Shown here: positions 1-9,290 of the stretch, piece after piece
How positions within the stretch are numbered: position 1 is the first letter of the stretch
Layout of the letters: every line of letters begins with the position of its first letter
From: an uncultured Bacteroides sp.
GTDB lineage: Bacteria; Bacteroidota; Bacteroidia; Bacteroidales; Bacteroidaceae
Length of the DNA stretch: 64,000 bases
Assembly (NCBI GenBank): GCA_902388495.1
Contig: CABMPP010000020.1
Span: forward strand, 8,208-72,207
Direction: 5' to 3'
The notes under the pieces: generated by a model
What the model saw: the letters and a program-made list of their open reading frames with translations, nothing else
Told to the model about the DNA's origin: nothing
Database searches by the model: none
Position numbers and translations under genes: made by a program

Positions 1-366
1 CAAACTATTGTTACGGATATTCATCTGCAACCCAATCAGAATTCCGGTGAATTGTCTATCTTTGATGATGAGGACGAAGAACTTGCCAATGTGGCCATTG
101 AAGAATGGATGACTTACGAGGGGGATGACTTCTATGAGAACGCAGAACGCACCCTCAGCACCCTCCTCTGCAATATGAAAAATGCAGGATGCTTTGACAA
201 ACTGACCATTTTAAAACCTTTCTCCTTTGTATTGGTGGACGACGATAAAGAAACAATCGCCGAACTGCTGCTGCTGGATGATGACACCTTGCTGGTGAAC
301 GACGAATTGCTGAAAGGACTGGATGAAGAGCTGGACGCTTTCCTGAAAGACTTGCTGGAGAAATAA
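1..366 (+). CDS. C-terminal part of an acidic protein of unknown function (5' truncated by window edge)
   Basis: The reading frame is open from the first base of the window, so the start codon lies upstream; a TTG at 52 is only an internal leucine candidate. The visible 121 residues are strongly acidic, with runs of Asp/Glu (for example DDEDEE and LLLLDDD) and no signal peptide or membrane segment in view. It ends in a leucine/glutamate-rich amphipathic stretch (ELDAFLKDLLEK). I do not recognise the family. It is convergent with the PUL gene that ends at 467, and a strong hairpin lies between them. Certainty that it is a real gene is high because of the uninterrupted frame, the normal codon use and the terminator right after it. 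Confidence 0.7.
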   Translation, partial: QTIVTDIHLQPNQNSGELSIFDDEDEELANVAIEEWMTYEGDDFYENAERTLSTLLCNMKNAGCFDKLTILKPFSFVLVDDDKETIAELLLLDDDTLLVNDELLKGLDEELDAFLKDLLEK

Positions 367-405
367 AAGACCATAAGAAAATTATTCTTTCCCGGCAATA
401 AAAGA

Positions 406-441
406 TTAGCCCCTGCAATAATTTGATATTGCAGGGGCTAA
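406..441. terminator. Bidirectional rho-independent terminator
   Basis: A perfect 15-bp stem (TTAGCCCCTGCAATA and its complement) closes a 6-base loop. A T-rich run follows on the plus side and an A-rich run precedes it (T-rich on the minus strand). It sits between the convergent genes ending at 366 and 467 and can serve both. Confidence 0.85.
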
Positions 442-466
442 TTTCCTTTTACCAGGCGGATATATT

Positions 467-3463
467 TTACTTGATCCTTATGCCATAAATGGAACGGGTA
501 GTCGTTACAAACAGAATATCCTTCTGACGGCCGCCGATAGCCAATGAGATAGGACGTTCTTCTACCTGTATTCTTCTCTGTTCCTTACCGGATTTGTCGT
601 AGACAAAGATCTCGCCATCGGCAATATATATATTGCCGTTATCATCAGTCACATTGCTGTACTGGCCGAACGGACAAACCACACCTTGCTTCGTCAGACG
701 TCCATCGGCATCGACGGAGAACTTGACGGTAGTCTTGTCCGATTCGTTCGCTACGTAAACCGGTTGCTGCTGGCCTGGAACCACTGAGAACAGTGCGCAA
801 GAGCGACCCAAGTCGTAGGTTTCGGGAATAATAGTCACACCGTCGGGAGCTACAAAACTGTACTCGGAAAGGCTCGATGCTATTTTGTCGAAATCGCCTC
901 TCCAACGGCTGGAAGGATGGACAACCTTACGTACATTCTTAGCTTGGGCAGTAACGATGCGAGGCATAGGCTTCATCGTAGCATCTGCATGGTCCGGATT
1001 GAAAGAGTATCCCAAAGCACTCCAACCACCATTTCCCCAACCACTATAATTCGGATTGTCGTCCGGCAGGCGGGAAACGGTCTCTTGCTTGCCATTTACC
1101 ATATAGCCCGGTTGCGGGTCGTAACGGAAGATAACCAGCAGGTTGTCTTGCGTATCCGTTGCCAGCGTGAAAGGCTTCCAGGGATAATCGGCAATCAGGG
1201 TGATCTGCTTCGTATCGGCCGACCACTTATAGATCTTCTTCAAACGATTCTCGCAGAAGTAAACGTTCCCTTTACTGTCGGTAGTAGCACCGGAAGCAAG
1301 CTCAAAGCCGGTAGCAAGTTTCACGGGCTGGTCTATCACATCACAAGCCGGACGGTTGCTCTTCTCATCACCCGAAACGGTGAGGCGGGCGAAGTCCCAG
1401 GAATAAACAGGCAGCGCCTTGTTCATATCGTAGATGGGGAATTCGATCACCGGCAAGATCTGCGTGTAGTTGTGCATATTGCGGAAAGTGATATTCTCGC
1501 AATCCCAGATGCGGAAACCGATTTCCTTCGGCATAAAGGCACGGATCACGCGGTACATCCACACGTTTATCAACTCGATATTCTTACAGTTGGACATTTC
1601 TGCCATGTGGCAGTCGGGGCCTTCGATACCCTCCTCCTCGAACTGGAAAGCATAGATTTTCCAGTTGGAAGCGTTGCTGAAGCGGGCTTCCGTACGCACG
1701 TGGTGCTCCAAAGACATGGCGTAGATGCGGCCCTGAGTCTCCGTATCACTGAGGTACAAACCGCTGGCAGCATAGGTACTGGCTGTCCACACATCCTTGA
1801 TGGTACCGCCACCGTTGTTGGTAATCCACAAGCTCCAGTACTGCTTGTCCCAGGCAAGGTCTTTGCCCGTCTCCATGACAGGAGAAGAAGGAGAACTGAT
1901 GCGGCGTTCGCCACCTCTCCAACGGGGTTGCTGTTCTCCGGGAGTAGGCTTGCGCATGGTGCCGTGACCACCTACGAACTTAACATCATTCAGGTAGGAA
2001 GCTTCGCCTGCCATCCATTTACAGCCGGCAGCACGATAGTTGTATGCACCGGTGTTGATACCGATACCGTTCAGAATATCATCACCACCTTCGGAAGACT
2101 CAACCAACGGAACCGGTGTGCCGAAACCGCTGAATGCAGGTTCACTCTCTTTCAGAATGAATTGAGTACCATAGGGATGCAAGCCGATCAGCTTCGTTCC
2201 CGGAGCCATCTTCAGGGTTCTGGTCAGGCGATACCAGCCTTGCGGAACGTAGATATTCTTGTGCTGTGCAATCGCTTTCTCAAAGGCCGGCGTATCATCG
2301 GTTTCACCGTCTCCCTTCGCACCAAGTTCACGAATATTTACCCATGTCTCCATGGCAGGCAAGGTAGGAAGATCTTTGACAAGTGCCGTAGCAACTTTAG
2401 CCATCGGTTCTATCTTACATATTTCGCGGAAACCGGAAGTGGCATTCAAATTATCGTACATAAAGCCGTAAGTGAAATCTTTGACCTTATACATCTTATC
2501 CTTGACGTCCACTTTCTTTCCGTCGGCATAATCTACCAGTACAGGCACATTCTTGCAATCTACGTTCACCAGGTTCAGCTGTGAGAAAGTATTGCCTACT
2601 ACACTCACTTTGACACCGGCTTCGGAGATATTCTCCCACAATGAGTTCTCTACATAAAGGCGGTCTACTATATTTTCTGCCATTTCTACGGCTACGGGGG
2701 TATTCTTTACGTGCATGTTCACAATAGCAAAGCCTACTTCACGCGAGTAGATGGCACCCTTCCTCTGACCTTCAAAATAAGTGTCGACCATCATCATAGG
2801 CCAGCCCGGAGAGGGTCTGGAAGAGATGATGCCATACTCACCACCAAAGAAACGCATGTCTTCCATCTCATTGCCTACATCGTAGACACCTGCTTTACCG
2901 TAGCCAATATGAATGTCGCAGTGGTTAAGAAAGCTATGCTGTGCAAAGTGCGAGCGGATGGCAATGGCCTGGGGATTGCCCTTATCAATGCGGAAGTCTA
3001 CATTGGACACCGCACTGTAGAAAGTGCCTGCGTTGGCATCCGAAGGTTCTCTGCCTTCGGGAGCCAGTCCGCCCGTAAACCACACCATATAATTCTGCTT
3101 CGTCTGATAACCGGGAGTATCTGCCCCCAGGTAAATGACCGGGCGTTTCTTTCCATAACCAATCAAGCGAACAGATGAAGGTATCTGAATCGTCTTACTG
3201 ATGCGGTAACTGCCTTCCGGCAAAAACAGGATTCCGAAGTTTTTCTCTATCTTCACCTGGTTAATCGCCTTCTGAAGAGCTTCGGTCACATCCGACTTCC
3301 CGTCAGCCTTGAAACCGTAGTTCTCCGGAGTGAAGAAGAATGCCTCCGGATCATTTGGCTTCAGCGTATACACTGAATTACTACCCGCAGCCCAACCGGC
3401 TGCCACACTTCCGATGATACAACAGACCATCAACAAGCGTCTAATTGTTTGAATACATCTCAT
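467..3463 (-). CDS. Secreted GH55-like tandem beta-helix protein with C-terminal SMP-30-like propeller (paralogue 1)
   Basis: 998 residues with an N-terminal signal peptide (hydrophobic core about 8-25). Two Pectate_lyase_3-type right-handed beta-helix domains follow, at about 38-345 (FTPENYGFKADG) and 373-700 (VNIRELGAKGDGETDD), then an SMP-30/gluconolactonase-like beta-propeller at about 715-998. Two tandem beta-helices are the hallmark of GH55 exo-beta-1,3-glucanases. The LEHHV motif (Glu586) and a Glu at 609 in QFEEE fall where GH55 has its catalytic glutamates, 23 residues apart. That family assignment is from remembered motifs. Annotation pipelines often call such proteins 'glycosyl hydrolase family 28-related'. 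It is the last gene of the susC-susD operon, 9 bases after paralogue 2. Unlike the other two copies, the first propeller ligand position is Ser724 instead of Glu (ASG versus TEG/AEG), and QTE/QLE is QFE, so this copy has diverged in both modules. Confidence 0.75.
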   Translation of the reverse strand: MRCIQTIRRLLMVCCIIGSVAAGWAAGSNSVYTLKPNDPEAFFFTPENYGFKADGKSDVTEALQKAINQVKIEKNFGILFLPEGSYRISKTIQIPSSVRLIGYGKKRPVIYLGADTPGYQTKQNYMVWFTGGLAPEGREPSDANAGTFYSAVSNVDFRIDKGNPQAIAIRSHFAQHSFLNHCDIHIGYGKAGVYDVGNEMEDMRFFGGEYGIISSRPSPGWPMMMVDTYFEGQRKGAIYSREVGFAIVNMHVKNTPVAVEMAENIVDRLYVENSLWENISEAGVKVSVVGNTFSQLNLVNVDCKNVPVLVDYADGKKVDVKDKMYKVKDFTYGFMYDNLNATSGFREICKIEPMAKVATALVKDLPTLPAMETWVNIRELGAKGDGETDDTPAFEKAIAQHKNIYVPQGWYRLTRTLKMAPGTKLIGLHPYGTQFILKESEPAFSGFGTPVPLVESSEGGDDILNGIGINTGAYNYRAAGCKWMAGEASYLNDVKFVGGHGTMRKPTPGEQQPRWRGGERRISSPSSPVMETGKDLAWDKQYWSLWITNNGGGTIKDVWTASTYAASGLYLSDTETQGRIYAMSLEHHVRTEARFSNASNWKIYAFQFEEEGIEGPDCHMAEMSNCKNIELINVWMYRVIRAFMPKEIGFRIWDCENITFRNMHNYTQILPVIEFPIYDMNKALPVYSWDFARLTVSGDEKSNRPACDVIDQPVKLATGFELASGATTDSKGNVYFCENRLKKIYKWSADTKQITLIADYPWKPFTLATDTQDNLLVIFRYDPQPGYMVNGKQETVSRLPDDNPNYSGWGNGGWSALGYSFNPDHADATMKPMPRIVTAQAKNVRKVVHPSSRWRGDFDKIASSLSEYSFVAPDGVTIIPETYDLGRSCALFSVVPGQQQPVYVANESDKTTVKFSVDADGRLTKQGVVCPFGQYSNVTDDNGNIYIADGEIFVYDKSGKEQRRIQVEERPISLAIGGRQKDILFVTTTRSIYGIRIK

Positions 3464-3472
3464 AGGCTCTCA

Positions 3473-6400
3473 TTATTTAATACGTACACCAAAAAATTTG
3501 GAACGACCCGTAATAAATAAGGTATTACCGTCTTTTCCGCCAAACTGCAAAGTAGAAGGACGTTCCGGAACGCGGATCATTCCTTTCTTATTACCATCTT
3601 TATCGAATATATAGATTTCTCCATCTGCTACATATAAGTTTCCTTCCTTATCTACGGCAGAACCGAATTCTCCTTGTTCTACAAAGTATTGCAGGTTGGA
3701 AAGCGTACCATCATTGGCAACATCCATCTTCACCATTCGGCGGTCATACTCATCGGACGTATAGAATGGCTTGCCCGGATAGGCTTCGAGCAGGGAAGAA
3801 CTGCGCGACAGGTCGAAGTAGTGAGGGATAATAGTCTTTCCGTCCGGTGCCAGAAAACACATCTCGGGGACATATACCGATACTTCGTTGAAATCGTGGA
3901 AGTCTCTCCAACGGTTGGAAGGATAGAGTGCCTTATAAACATTCTTCACCTGACTCATAGGAACGCGGGGCAACAACTTGATTGTTTCTTCGGGATTATC
4001 GGGATCGATGGAGTAAACCTGCATCGTGTATCCGGAGTTACCATAACCACTGAATGAAGTACCCTTCGTATCGGGCAATACCGGCATCTGCTCAGGCTTG
4101 CCGTCAATCAGATAACCCGGTTGAGCATCGTAACGGAACAATACAAGGAGATTGTCTTCGGAGTCGAACGCCAGATTGGAGGGTTTCCATGGGAAGTCGG
4201 CAAGTAGGGAAAGGCTGTTCGTTTCTACCGACCATTTGAAGATGCGGCGCATGCGGTGATCGCAGAAATAGACGTTGCCTTTGCTGTCGCGTGCAATGCC
4301 TTCGGTAAAGTCGAAGTCGGAAGCCAGTTGGTTCACCTTGCCCACTTCGTTGCTCAAAGGTTGTTGGTGCGGTTCCTTACCGGTTACAATCAGACGGGAA
4401 AGTTCCCACGGACGGATGTCAATGTCCTTGTTTACGTCGAAGACAGCGATATTGTTCGTATACTTGATCTGAGAGTAGTTGTGCAGGTTAAGGAAGGCGA
4501 TATTCTCACAGTTGCGGATGCGGACAGAACTATGATAAGGCTTGTTGATGCGGATTACGCGGAACATGTACAAATTGGCAAATGTAATGTTCTTGCAATC
4601 ATCCATTTCAATAGGCTGGCATTCGGAACTTTCACGGCTTTCTTCTTCAGTCTGCATGCAATATACCTTCCAGTTGGACACCTTGTTGAAGCGAACTTCA
4701 TTCCGCACGTGGTGTTCGATGGACATGGCATAGATACGGCTCGGAGTGGCAGTGTTGTTAGCATAAAAGCCGTTGGTGGCATAGGTGCTGGCGGTCCAGA
4801 TGTCCTTGAAGGTACCTCCGCCGTTGTTGGTCACCCACAAGCTCCAATATTGGTTGTCCCAAGCCAGGTCCATGCCCGATTCGGACACCGGATTATCCGG
4901 CGTGCTGACACGTGCCGGCCTCTCCCACCATCCTCTTGGTGCTGCTACACCCGGTTTCGGTTTCCACATGCCTCCGTGTCCACCTACAAACTTCACGTCG
5001 TTGATATATGAATCGGCATTTGCCATCCATTTCACTCCTACTGCACGATAGTTGATACCACCGGTATTAATGCCGATGCCTACCAGCATATTCGTACCGC
5101 CTACGGAAGATTCCACCATAGCCTTCGGACCACCGAAGCCACTGAAAGCGGGAGTGCTTTCGGCCAGACGGAATTGCGTACCGAAAGGATGCAAGCCGAT
5201 CAACTTCGTATTCGGCTTCATCTTCAATGTTTCAGTGATGAGATACCAGCCTTGGGGGACGTAGATATTGTCATATTGGTCGATAGCTGCCTGAATGGCC
5301 TTGGTATCATCCGTTTCTCCGTCACCTTTCGCACCCAGTTCGCGAAGATTCACCCAGGTTGCCATTGCCGGCAATGCAGGGATATCCGTCAATTGGGCAA
5401 CCGGCATTTTCTGTATCGGTTCCACATTCAGCAGGGTTTCATATTCGGGCATATCAACCAGGTTGTCCATCTGAAGGCCGTGATCGTAAGATTTCACCTT
5501 ATATATCTTATGAGCAACTTTCGTATCCGTATTGCTACGAGTATATTTAGCCAATGTCGGTACGTTCTTGCAATATACATTGCGGAACGTAATCTGATTA
5601 TTGCTGTTGTTTTCATTGGTAATGACCACGGCAGGACCGCTTACATTCTCAAAATAGCTATTCTCCAGGAACAGTTTGTCGCAATAATTAGGATCGATAT
5701 CAAAGACGGCAGGTACATTCTTGGCATACAAGTTCACCATTGCCAAGCCTGATTCCTGACAGCGGAGTGCAGCAATGCGTTGTCCTTCAAAATAAGAATC
5801 GACCATCATTACCTGCCAGCCCGGAGAGGCCTTGGTAGTGTAGATGCCATAATCTCCTCCATAGAAAGCCACATTCTCCATCTCGTTACCGACATCGAAC
5901 AAGCCGGCTTTACCTTTACCGATATATACAGCTACATGGCTGATAAAGCTATGTTGTGCATAGTGGGTACGAAGCGCAACCGCATGGGGGTTACCGTCCT
6001 CAATGCGGAGGTTGATATTGGACATGGCACTGTAGAAGGTTCCGGCATTGGCATCACGAGGAGCTTCCCCCTCTTCCACCAATCCACCGGTAAACCAGAA
6101 CATGTACTTGGCCTTTCCTTTATCCGCAGGAACTTCTTCCTGAAATCCCGGGGAATTCTTTGCCAGGATAAATTCGGGGCGGTTCTTTCCATATCCTATC
6201 AGGCGGATAGCACCGGGAATATAGATTGTCTTACTGATTTTATACTTTCCTTCGGGAATGAAGAGGATTCCGAAATTCTTTTCTTTCTTCACCTGGTTAA
6301 TGGCTGCCTGTAGCACGTCGGACACATCCATCTTACCATCAGCCTTTATCTGATAGTTTTCAGGGGTAAAGTAAAATGCTTCGGGATCATTGGGTTTCTG

Positions 6401-6487
6401 GGGATAAATAGAATTCAGCTGTACAGCGTAAAGCCGGGTACAAAGTATCCCCAATAACATCAGAAAAGTAATGCTTAGTTTCTTCAT
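3473..6487 (-). CDS. Secreted GH55-like tandem beta-helix protein with C-terminal SMP-30-like propeller (paralogue 2)
   Basis: 1004 residues with a signal peptide (about 1-21). Beta-helix 1 is at about 33-345 and beta-helix 2 at about 378-700 (LRELGAKGDGETDD at its start). The SMP-30-like propeller covers about 718-1004 and opens with DFDFTEGIARDSKGNVYF, the first strand of the gluconolactonase fold including its metal-ligand Glu (729). GH55-type motifs are IEHHV (Glu591) and MQTEE (Glu614). It probably acts outside the cell or in the periplasm as an exo-acting glucanase or related hydrolase; the substrate is inferred only from the family. It lies downstream of susC-susD-DUF3823 behind a hairpin with a U-tract, so its expression may be lower than that of the transport genes. 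The start at 6487 gives a normal signal peptide. Confidence 0.78.
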   Translation of the reverse strand: MKKLSITFLMLLGILCTRLYAVQLNSIYPQKPNDPEAFYFTPENYQIKADGKMDVSDVLQAAINQVKKEKNFGILFIPEGKYKISKTIYIPGAIRLIGYGKNRPEFILAKNSPGFQEEVPADKGKAKYMFWFTGGLVEEGEAPRDANAGTFYSAMSNINLRIEDGNPHAVALRTHYAQHSFISHVAVYIGKGKAGLFDVGNEMENVAFYGGDYGIYTTKASPGWQVMMVDSYFEGQRIAALRCQESGLAMVNLYAKNVPAVFDIDPNYCDKLFLENSYFENVSGPAVVITNENNSNNQITFRNVYCKNVPTLAKYTRSNTDTKVAHKIYKVKSYDHGLQMDNLVDMPEYETLLNVEPIQKMPVAQLTDIPALPAMATWVNLRELGAKGDGETDDTKAIQAAIDQYDNIYVPQGWYLITETLKMKPNTKLIGLHPFGTQFRLAESTPAFSGFGGPKAMVESSVGGTNMLVGIGINTGGINYRAVGVKWMANADSYINDVKFVGGHGGMWKPKPGVAAPRGWWERPARVSTPDNPVSESGMDLAWDNQYWSLWVTNNGGGTFKDIWTASTYATNGFYANNTATPSRIYAMSIEHHVRNEVRFNKVSNWKVYCMQTEEESRESSECQPIEMDDCKNITFANLYMFRVIRINKPYHSSVRIRNCENIAFLNLHNYSQIKYTNNIAVFDVNKDIDIRPWELSRLIVTGKEPHQQPLSNEVGKVNQLASDFDFTEGIARDSKGNVYFCDHRMRRIFKWSVETNSLSLLADFPWKPSNLAFDSEDNLLVLFRYDAQPGYLIDGKPEQMPVLPDTKGTSFSGYGNSGYTMQVYSIDPDNPEETIKLLPRVPMSQVKNVYKALYPSNRWRDFHDFNEVSVYVPEMCFLAPDGKTIIPHYFDLSRSSSLLEAYPGKPFYTSDEYDRRMVKMDVANDGTLSNLQYFVEQGEFGSAVDKEGNLYVADGEIYIFDKDGNKKGMIRVPERPSTLQFGGKDGNTLFITGRSKFFGVRIK

Positions 6488-6511
6488 GGTTTATTATTAT
6501 TATTTTATTAG

Positions 6512-6550
6512 AAAAAAGGCGCTCTGCTACCAAAGTTGCAGAACGCCTTA
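6512..6550 (-). terminator. Intra-operon terminator or attenuator hairpin
   Basis: On the minus strand AAGGCGTTCTGC pairs with GCAGAGCGCCTT (12 bp with one mismatch, 10-base loop) and is followed directly by a T-run. It lies between the DUF3823 gene and paralogue 2, which are otherwise same-strand and about 85 bases apart. It probably tunes how much of the susCD message continues into the enzyme genes. Confidence 0.7.
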
Positions 6551-6571
6551 CTGCATTTTTATTCTATTCTA

Positions 6572-7291
6572 TTAGAATTCAATTGCAACCAATGGACTAT
6601 AATTATGACGAATCGTACCGACATTGTTCACATCAGCTTTAGCACCGATACGGAAGTAGTAGTTCTTTCCCGTGTACTTGAAAAGATCTTTGTTTCCTTC
6701 CGATGCACAATCGATTTCCAACCGGTAAGCGGTATTGTCTACATCAACAGACGGACTAAAGTTAAGGATATCGTTACCGCCGGTCACGCCAAACTTAATG
6801 CTATTGCCCACCCACATATCACTAAACGCGAACAACTGAACAGAGGCAACCTTTACTTCGGCCTTACCACCTTCCAGACTGAAGGTAGCAACAATCTTAC
6901 TGCCTTCCTTCTTAATAGACGGATTAACAATACGAAGATAAGGAGTTACTTTGAAATCTTTTGTATTATCACCCTTTTTAACTACTACGCCCTTCTCTTC
7001 AAAAGGATAGCAGTTGCTGTTCTCAACGCGCATGTCGTAAGTGCCGGAAAACACCATGTTATTGCGATATTCTCCGGTATTCATTATCTTCCAGCCTTGA
7101 TTCTCCGGATTGGCAAAACCCAGTTCCACAACCGTAAGACTGCACTCCTGAATATCCGTACCTACCAGTTCACCCGTTTTTTCATCAAGGAAGGAACCGT
7201 GAATAGAGGCATTTGGAGCGTCATAGTTATCTATTTCACAAGATGTCAATGCCAAAAGGCAACATGATACCAATAATCCTAATTTTTTCAT
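6572..7291 (-). CDS. DUF3823 family surface lipoprotein (SusE-position glycan-binding candidate)
   Basis: 239 residues. The N-terminus is a lipoprotein signal with lipobox LALTSC, followed by EIDNYDAPNASIHGSFLDEKTGELV, the typical opening of DUF3823 proteins: a carboxypeptidase-regulatory-like beta-sandwich followed by a second beta domain. Such proteins sit directly after SusD and are thought to be surface-exposed accessory binding proteins, in the place of SusE/SusF. It is 23 bases downstream of the susD stop, in the same operon. There are no catalytic motifs. Ligand specificity cannot be read from the sequence. Confidence 0.85.
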   Translation of the reverse strand: MKKLGLLVSCCLLALTSCEIDNYDAPNASIHGSFLDEKTGELVGTDIQECSLTVVELGFANPENQGWKIMNTGEYRNNMVFSGTYDMRVENSNCYPFEEKGVVVKKGDNTKDFKVTPYLRIVNPSIKKEGSKIVATFSLEGGKAEVKVASVQLFAFSDMWVGNSIKFGVTGGNDILNFSPSVDVDNTAYRLEIDCASEGNKDLFKYTGKNYYFRIGAKADVNNVGTIRHNYSPLVAIEF

Positions 7292-7314
7292 AATCTTCTA
7301 AGAATTTAGTGATA

Positions 7315-9276
7315 TTAATAACCCGGGTTCTGAACCAAGCCGTTCGTACCGATGCCCGGAATACTTTTGTAATAGCTTTGCGGAGAGAATGTTCTACCGT
7401 TTCCTTTTTCATCACCGTGGAAGTTGGCACGGACGAAAATGTACTTCGGCGTAGCCTCACGCAGGTCAACCAGCGGTACCAATGCCGAACGCATACCGGA
7501 ATTGAAGAATACATGGTTCTCACGACGGCGAACCATATCCCAATAGCGTTGGCCTTCGAAAGCCAGTTCCACACGACGTTCTTTCAATACGTTGTCCAGC
7601 GTCAAAGGAATGTTGTCCGTATGAGCCGCGCGATGGCGAATGGCATTCAGGTATTGGGCCGCTTTTGCAGCGTCGCCTTTACCACTCTCCACAACAGCTT
7701 CCGCATAGTTCAAATAGATTTCTGCCAGACGGATGTCGATAAACGTAGTTGTGATAGATCCCCAACTGCTGGTCAAAGAACTGAACTTATATTCCTCCAT
7801 ATACTTGCGGATAGAGAAACCGGTTGTTGTGTAGTTACCATTCTGGCTGTCACCAAGGTTACCAAAGCCGGAATAGGAAGCAGAACCTTCGGCACCGAAT
7901 CCAAAGTAAGTTTTACCATCCTTACCGACAGCCGATTGGTTTTGATAGATGAAAGGATTGCCATCCTTGTCAATCAGACCACCTTGCATCATAATCTTTA
8001 TGCCGGCATAATCGGCACCCGGAAGAATGATACTTGCCTGTAAACGGGCATCCTTGCCTGCAAACGGAGCAGTGAGGCTCTCATATTTGATATAGGGAGC
8101 AGCAGCAACGGCAGCACCGTTCAGCTGTATCTGTACAACATTCTGTTCTACCCCATCTGTACGGGTCTTGATGGGAGCACTCTTGCCTGTACCATCATCG
8201 GTATAGTCTTCATAGAGGTCTATCAAGTTGAGCATAGGGCTGAAACGACCGTAGTAGAGTGCGCCCGGATTGGCCTGTGCAGGAGCGAAAAACAAGCTAT
8301 AGCTGTGTCCCTGATTGGAATTGGTCGTACCATCTACGTAACCACGGGAGAGGATAACTTCACTATCCGGTGCTTCCAGAAAGAGCTTCTGATAGTTTTC
8401 AGCAGCCTCGGATGCAGAAGCAGGAGTGGCTGCATAAAGAGTCTTGCCGGAGTTATTGATAATATTTTCCGCAGCCGAGATACATTCACCATAGAAATAA
8501 TCGGCCTCGGAAGTATCGATACCTACCAGTTTCTGATTAACAGCCTCACCTGCCAACGGAGCCTTATTCCAGTACTTGGCCAGAGAAGCGGCAAACAAAG
8601 CGGCACGCGACTTCATACCCAGTGCACCCCACTTCGTGAAGCGATAACCGTCTGTAGTGGTAGGCAGGTTTTCGGCTGCCTCGCCAAACTCTTTGATGAT
8701 AAACTTCCAGGTATCAGACTCCGTACTACGAGGTACTTTCAGAGATTCCGAATTGCCCGGCACGTAGTCACCATCCTGCACACGGTCGATGATAGGTACA
8801 CCGCCGTAGCGCTTGGCCAGACTGTAGTATATATAAGCACGTGCAAAACGGGCTTCGGCAGTCATGCGCTTGGCGTCTTCATTATTCAAAATACCTTTCT
8901 CGTAAGAAGAGGCTACCGTCTCGATAAAGATATTCACCTGACGGATTTTATCATAAGGCCAGTAGTCAAAACTCTCCGTAATACCTGAACCACCTTCACT
9001 ACGGGAAGCCTCGTCAGTAAGGAAAGAGATGCTGGCAGCTCCACTCACACCGTTGAACTTGCGGCGATCGAATCCACCATCCTGAGGACGGAATACAAAA
9101 TCTTCCATCGGAACAGTTGTGTAAACATTAGCCAGCAATGACTTCACACCACCGTCTGTTTCTGTCAGTCGGTCGCCCGGCACCTTGTCAAGCGGTTCCA
9201 ATTCCAAAAAGCTATCGCAACCTGAAAGACCAACCAACGCGCAGAGCGCAACAGTAGTCAATATGTTTTTCTTCAT
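7315..9276 (-). CDS. SusD/RagB-family surface glycan-binding lipoprotein (PUL 1)
   Basis: 653 residues from MKKNILTT, with lipobox LVGLSGC. It carries the SusD-like N-terminal region (LELEPLDKVPGDRLTETDGGVKSLLANVY), the helical TPR-like core (AEARFARAYIYYSLAKRYGGVPII) and the C-terminal RagB/SusD signature (YLNAIRHRAAH, VLKERRVELAFEGQRYWDMVRR). It is the lid of the SusCD transporter and binds the polymer at the cell surface. The alternative start at 9291 overlaps the susC stop as TAATG, which would couple translation of the two genes; I prefer the start at 9276 because it gives a standard Bacteroides lipoprotein leader. Partner of the SusC ending at 9291. Confidence 0.95.
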   Translation of the reverse strand: MKKNILTTVALCALVGLSGCDSFLELEPLDKVPGDRLTETDGGVKSLLANVYTTVPMEDFVFRPQDGGFDRRKFNGVSGAASISFLTDEASRSEGGSGITESFDYWPYDKIRQVNIFIETVASSYEKGILNNEDAKRMTAEARFARAYIYYSLAKRYGGVPIIDRVQDGDYVPGNSESLKVPRSTESDTWKFIIKEFGEAAENLPTTTDGYRFTKWGALGMKSRAALFAASLAKYWNKAPLAGEAVNQKLVGIDTSEADYFYGECISAAENIINNSGKTLYAATPASASEAAENYQKLFLEAPDSEVILSRGYVDGTTNSNQGHSYSLFFAPAQANPGALYYGRFSPMLNLIDLYEDYTDDGTGKSAPIKTRTDGVEQNVVQIQLNGAAVAAAPYIKYESLTAPFAGKDARLQASIILPGADYAGIKIMMQGGLIDKDGNPFIYQNQSAVGKDGKTYFGFGAEGSASYSGFGNLGDSQNGNYTTTGFSIRKYMEEYKFSSLTSSWGSITTTFIDIRLAEIYLNYAEAVVESGKGDAAKAAQYLNAIRHRAAHTDNIPLTLDNVLKERRVELAFEGQRYWDMVRRRENHVFFNSGMRSALVPLVDLREATPKYIFVRANFHGDEKGNGRTFSPQSYYKSIPGIGTNGLVQNPGY

Positions 9277-9290
9277 ACTATTTTTAAGCA

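Noticed and set aside
917..2584. 555-codon open frame on the plus strand antisense to paralogue 1 (similar long ones at 18974-20746, 24985-26760, 9471-10658, 32572-33738)
   Set aside because: They mirror real genes on the other strand, have no recognisable motifs and show unusual amino acid composition. They follow from codon bias of the true gene.
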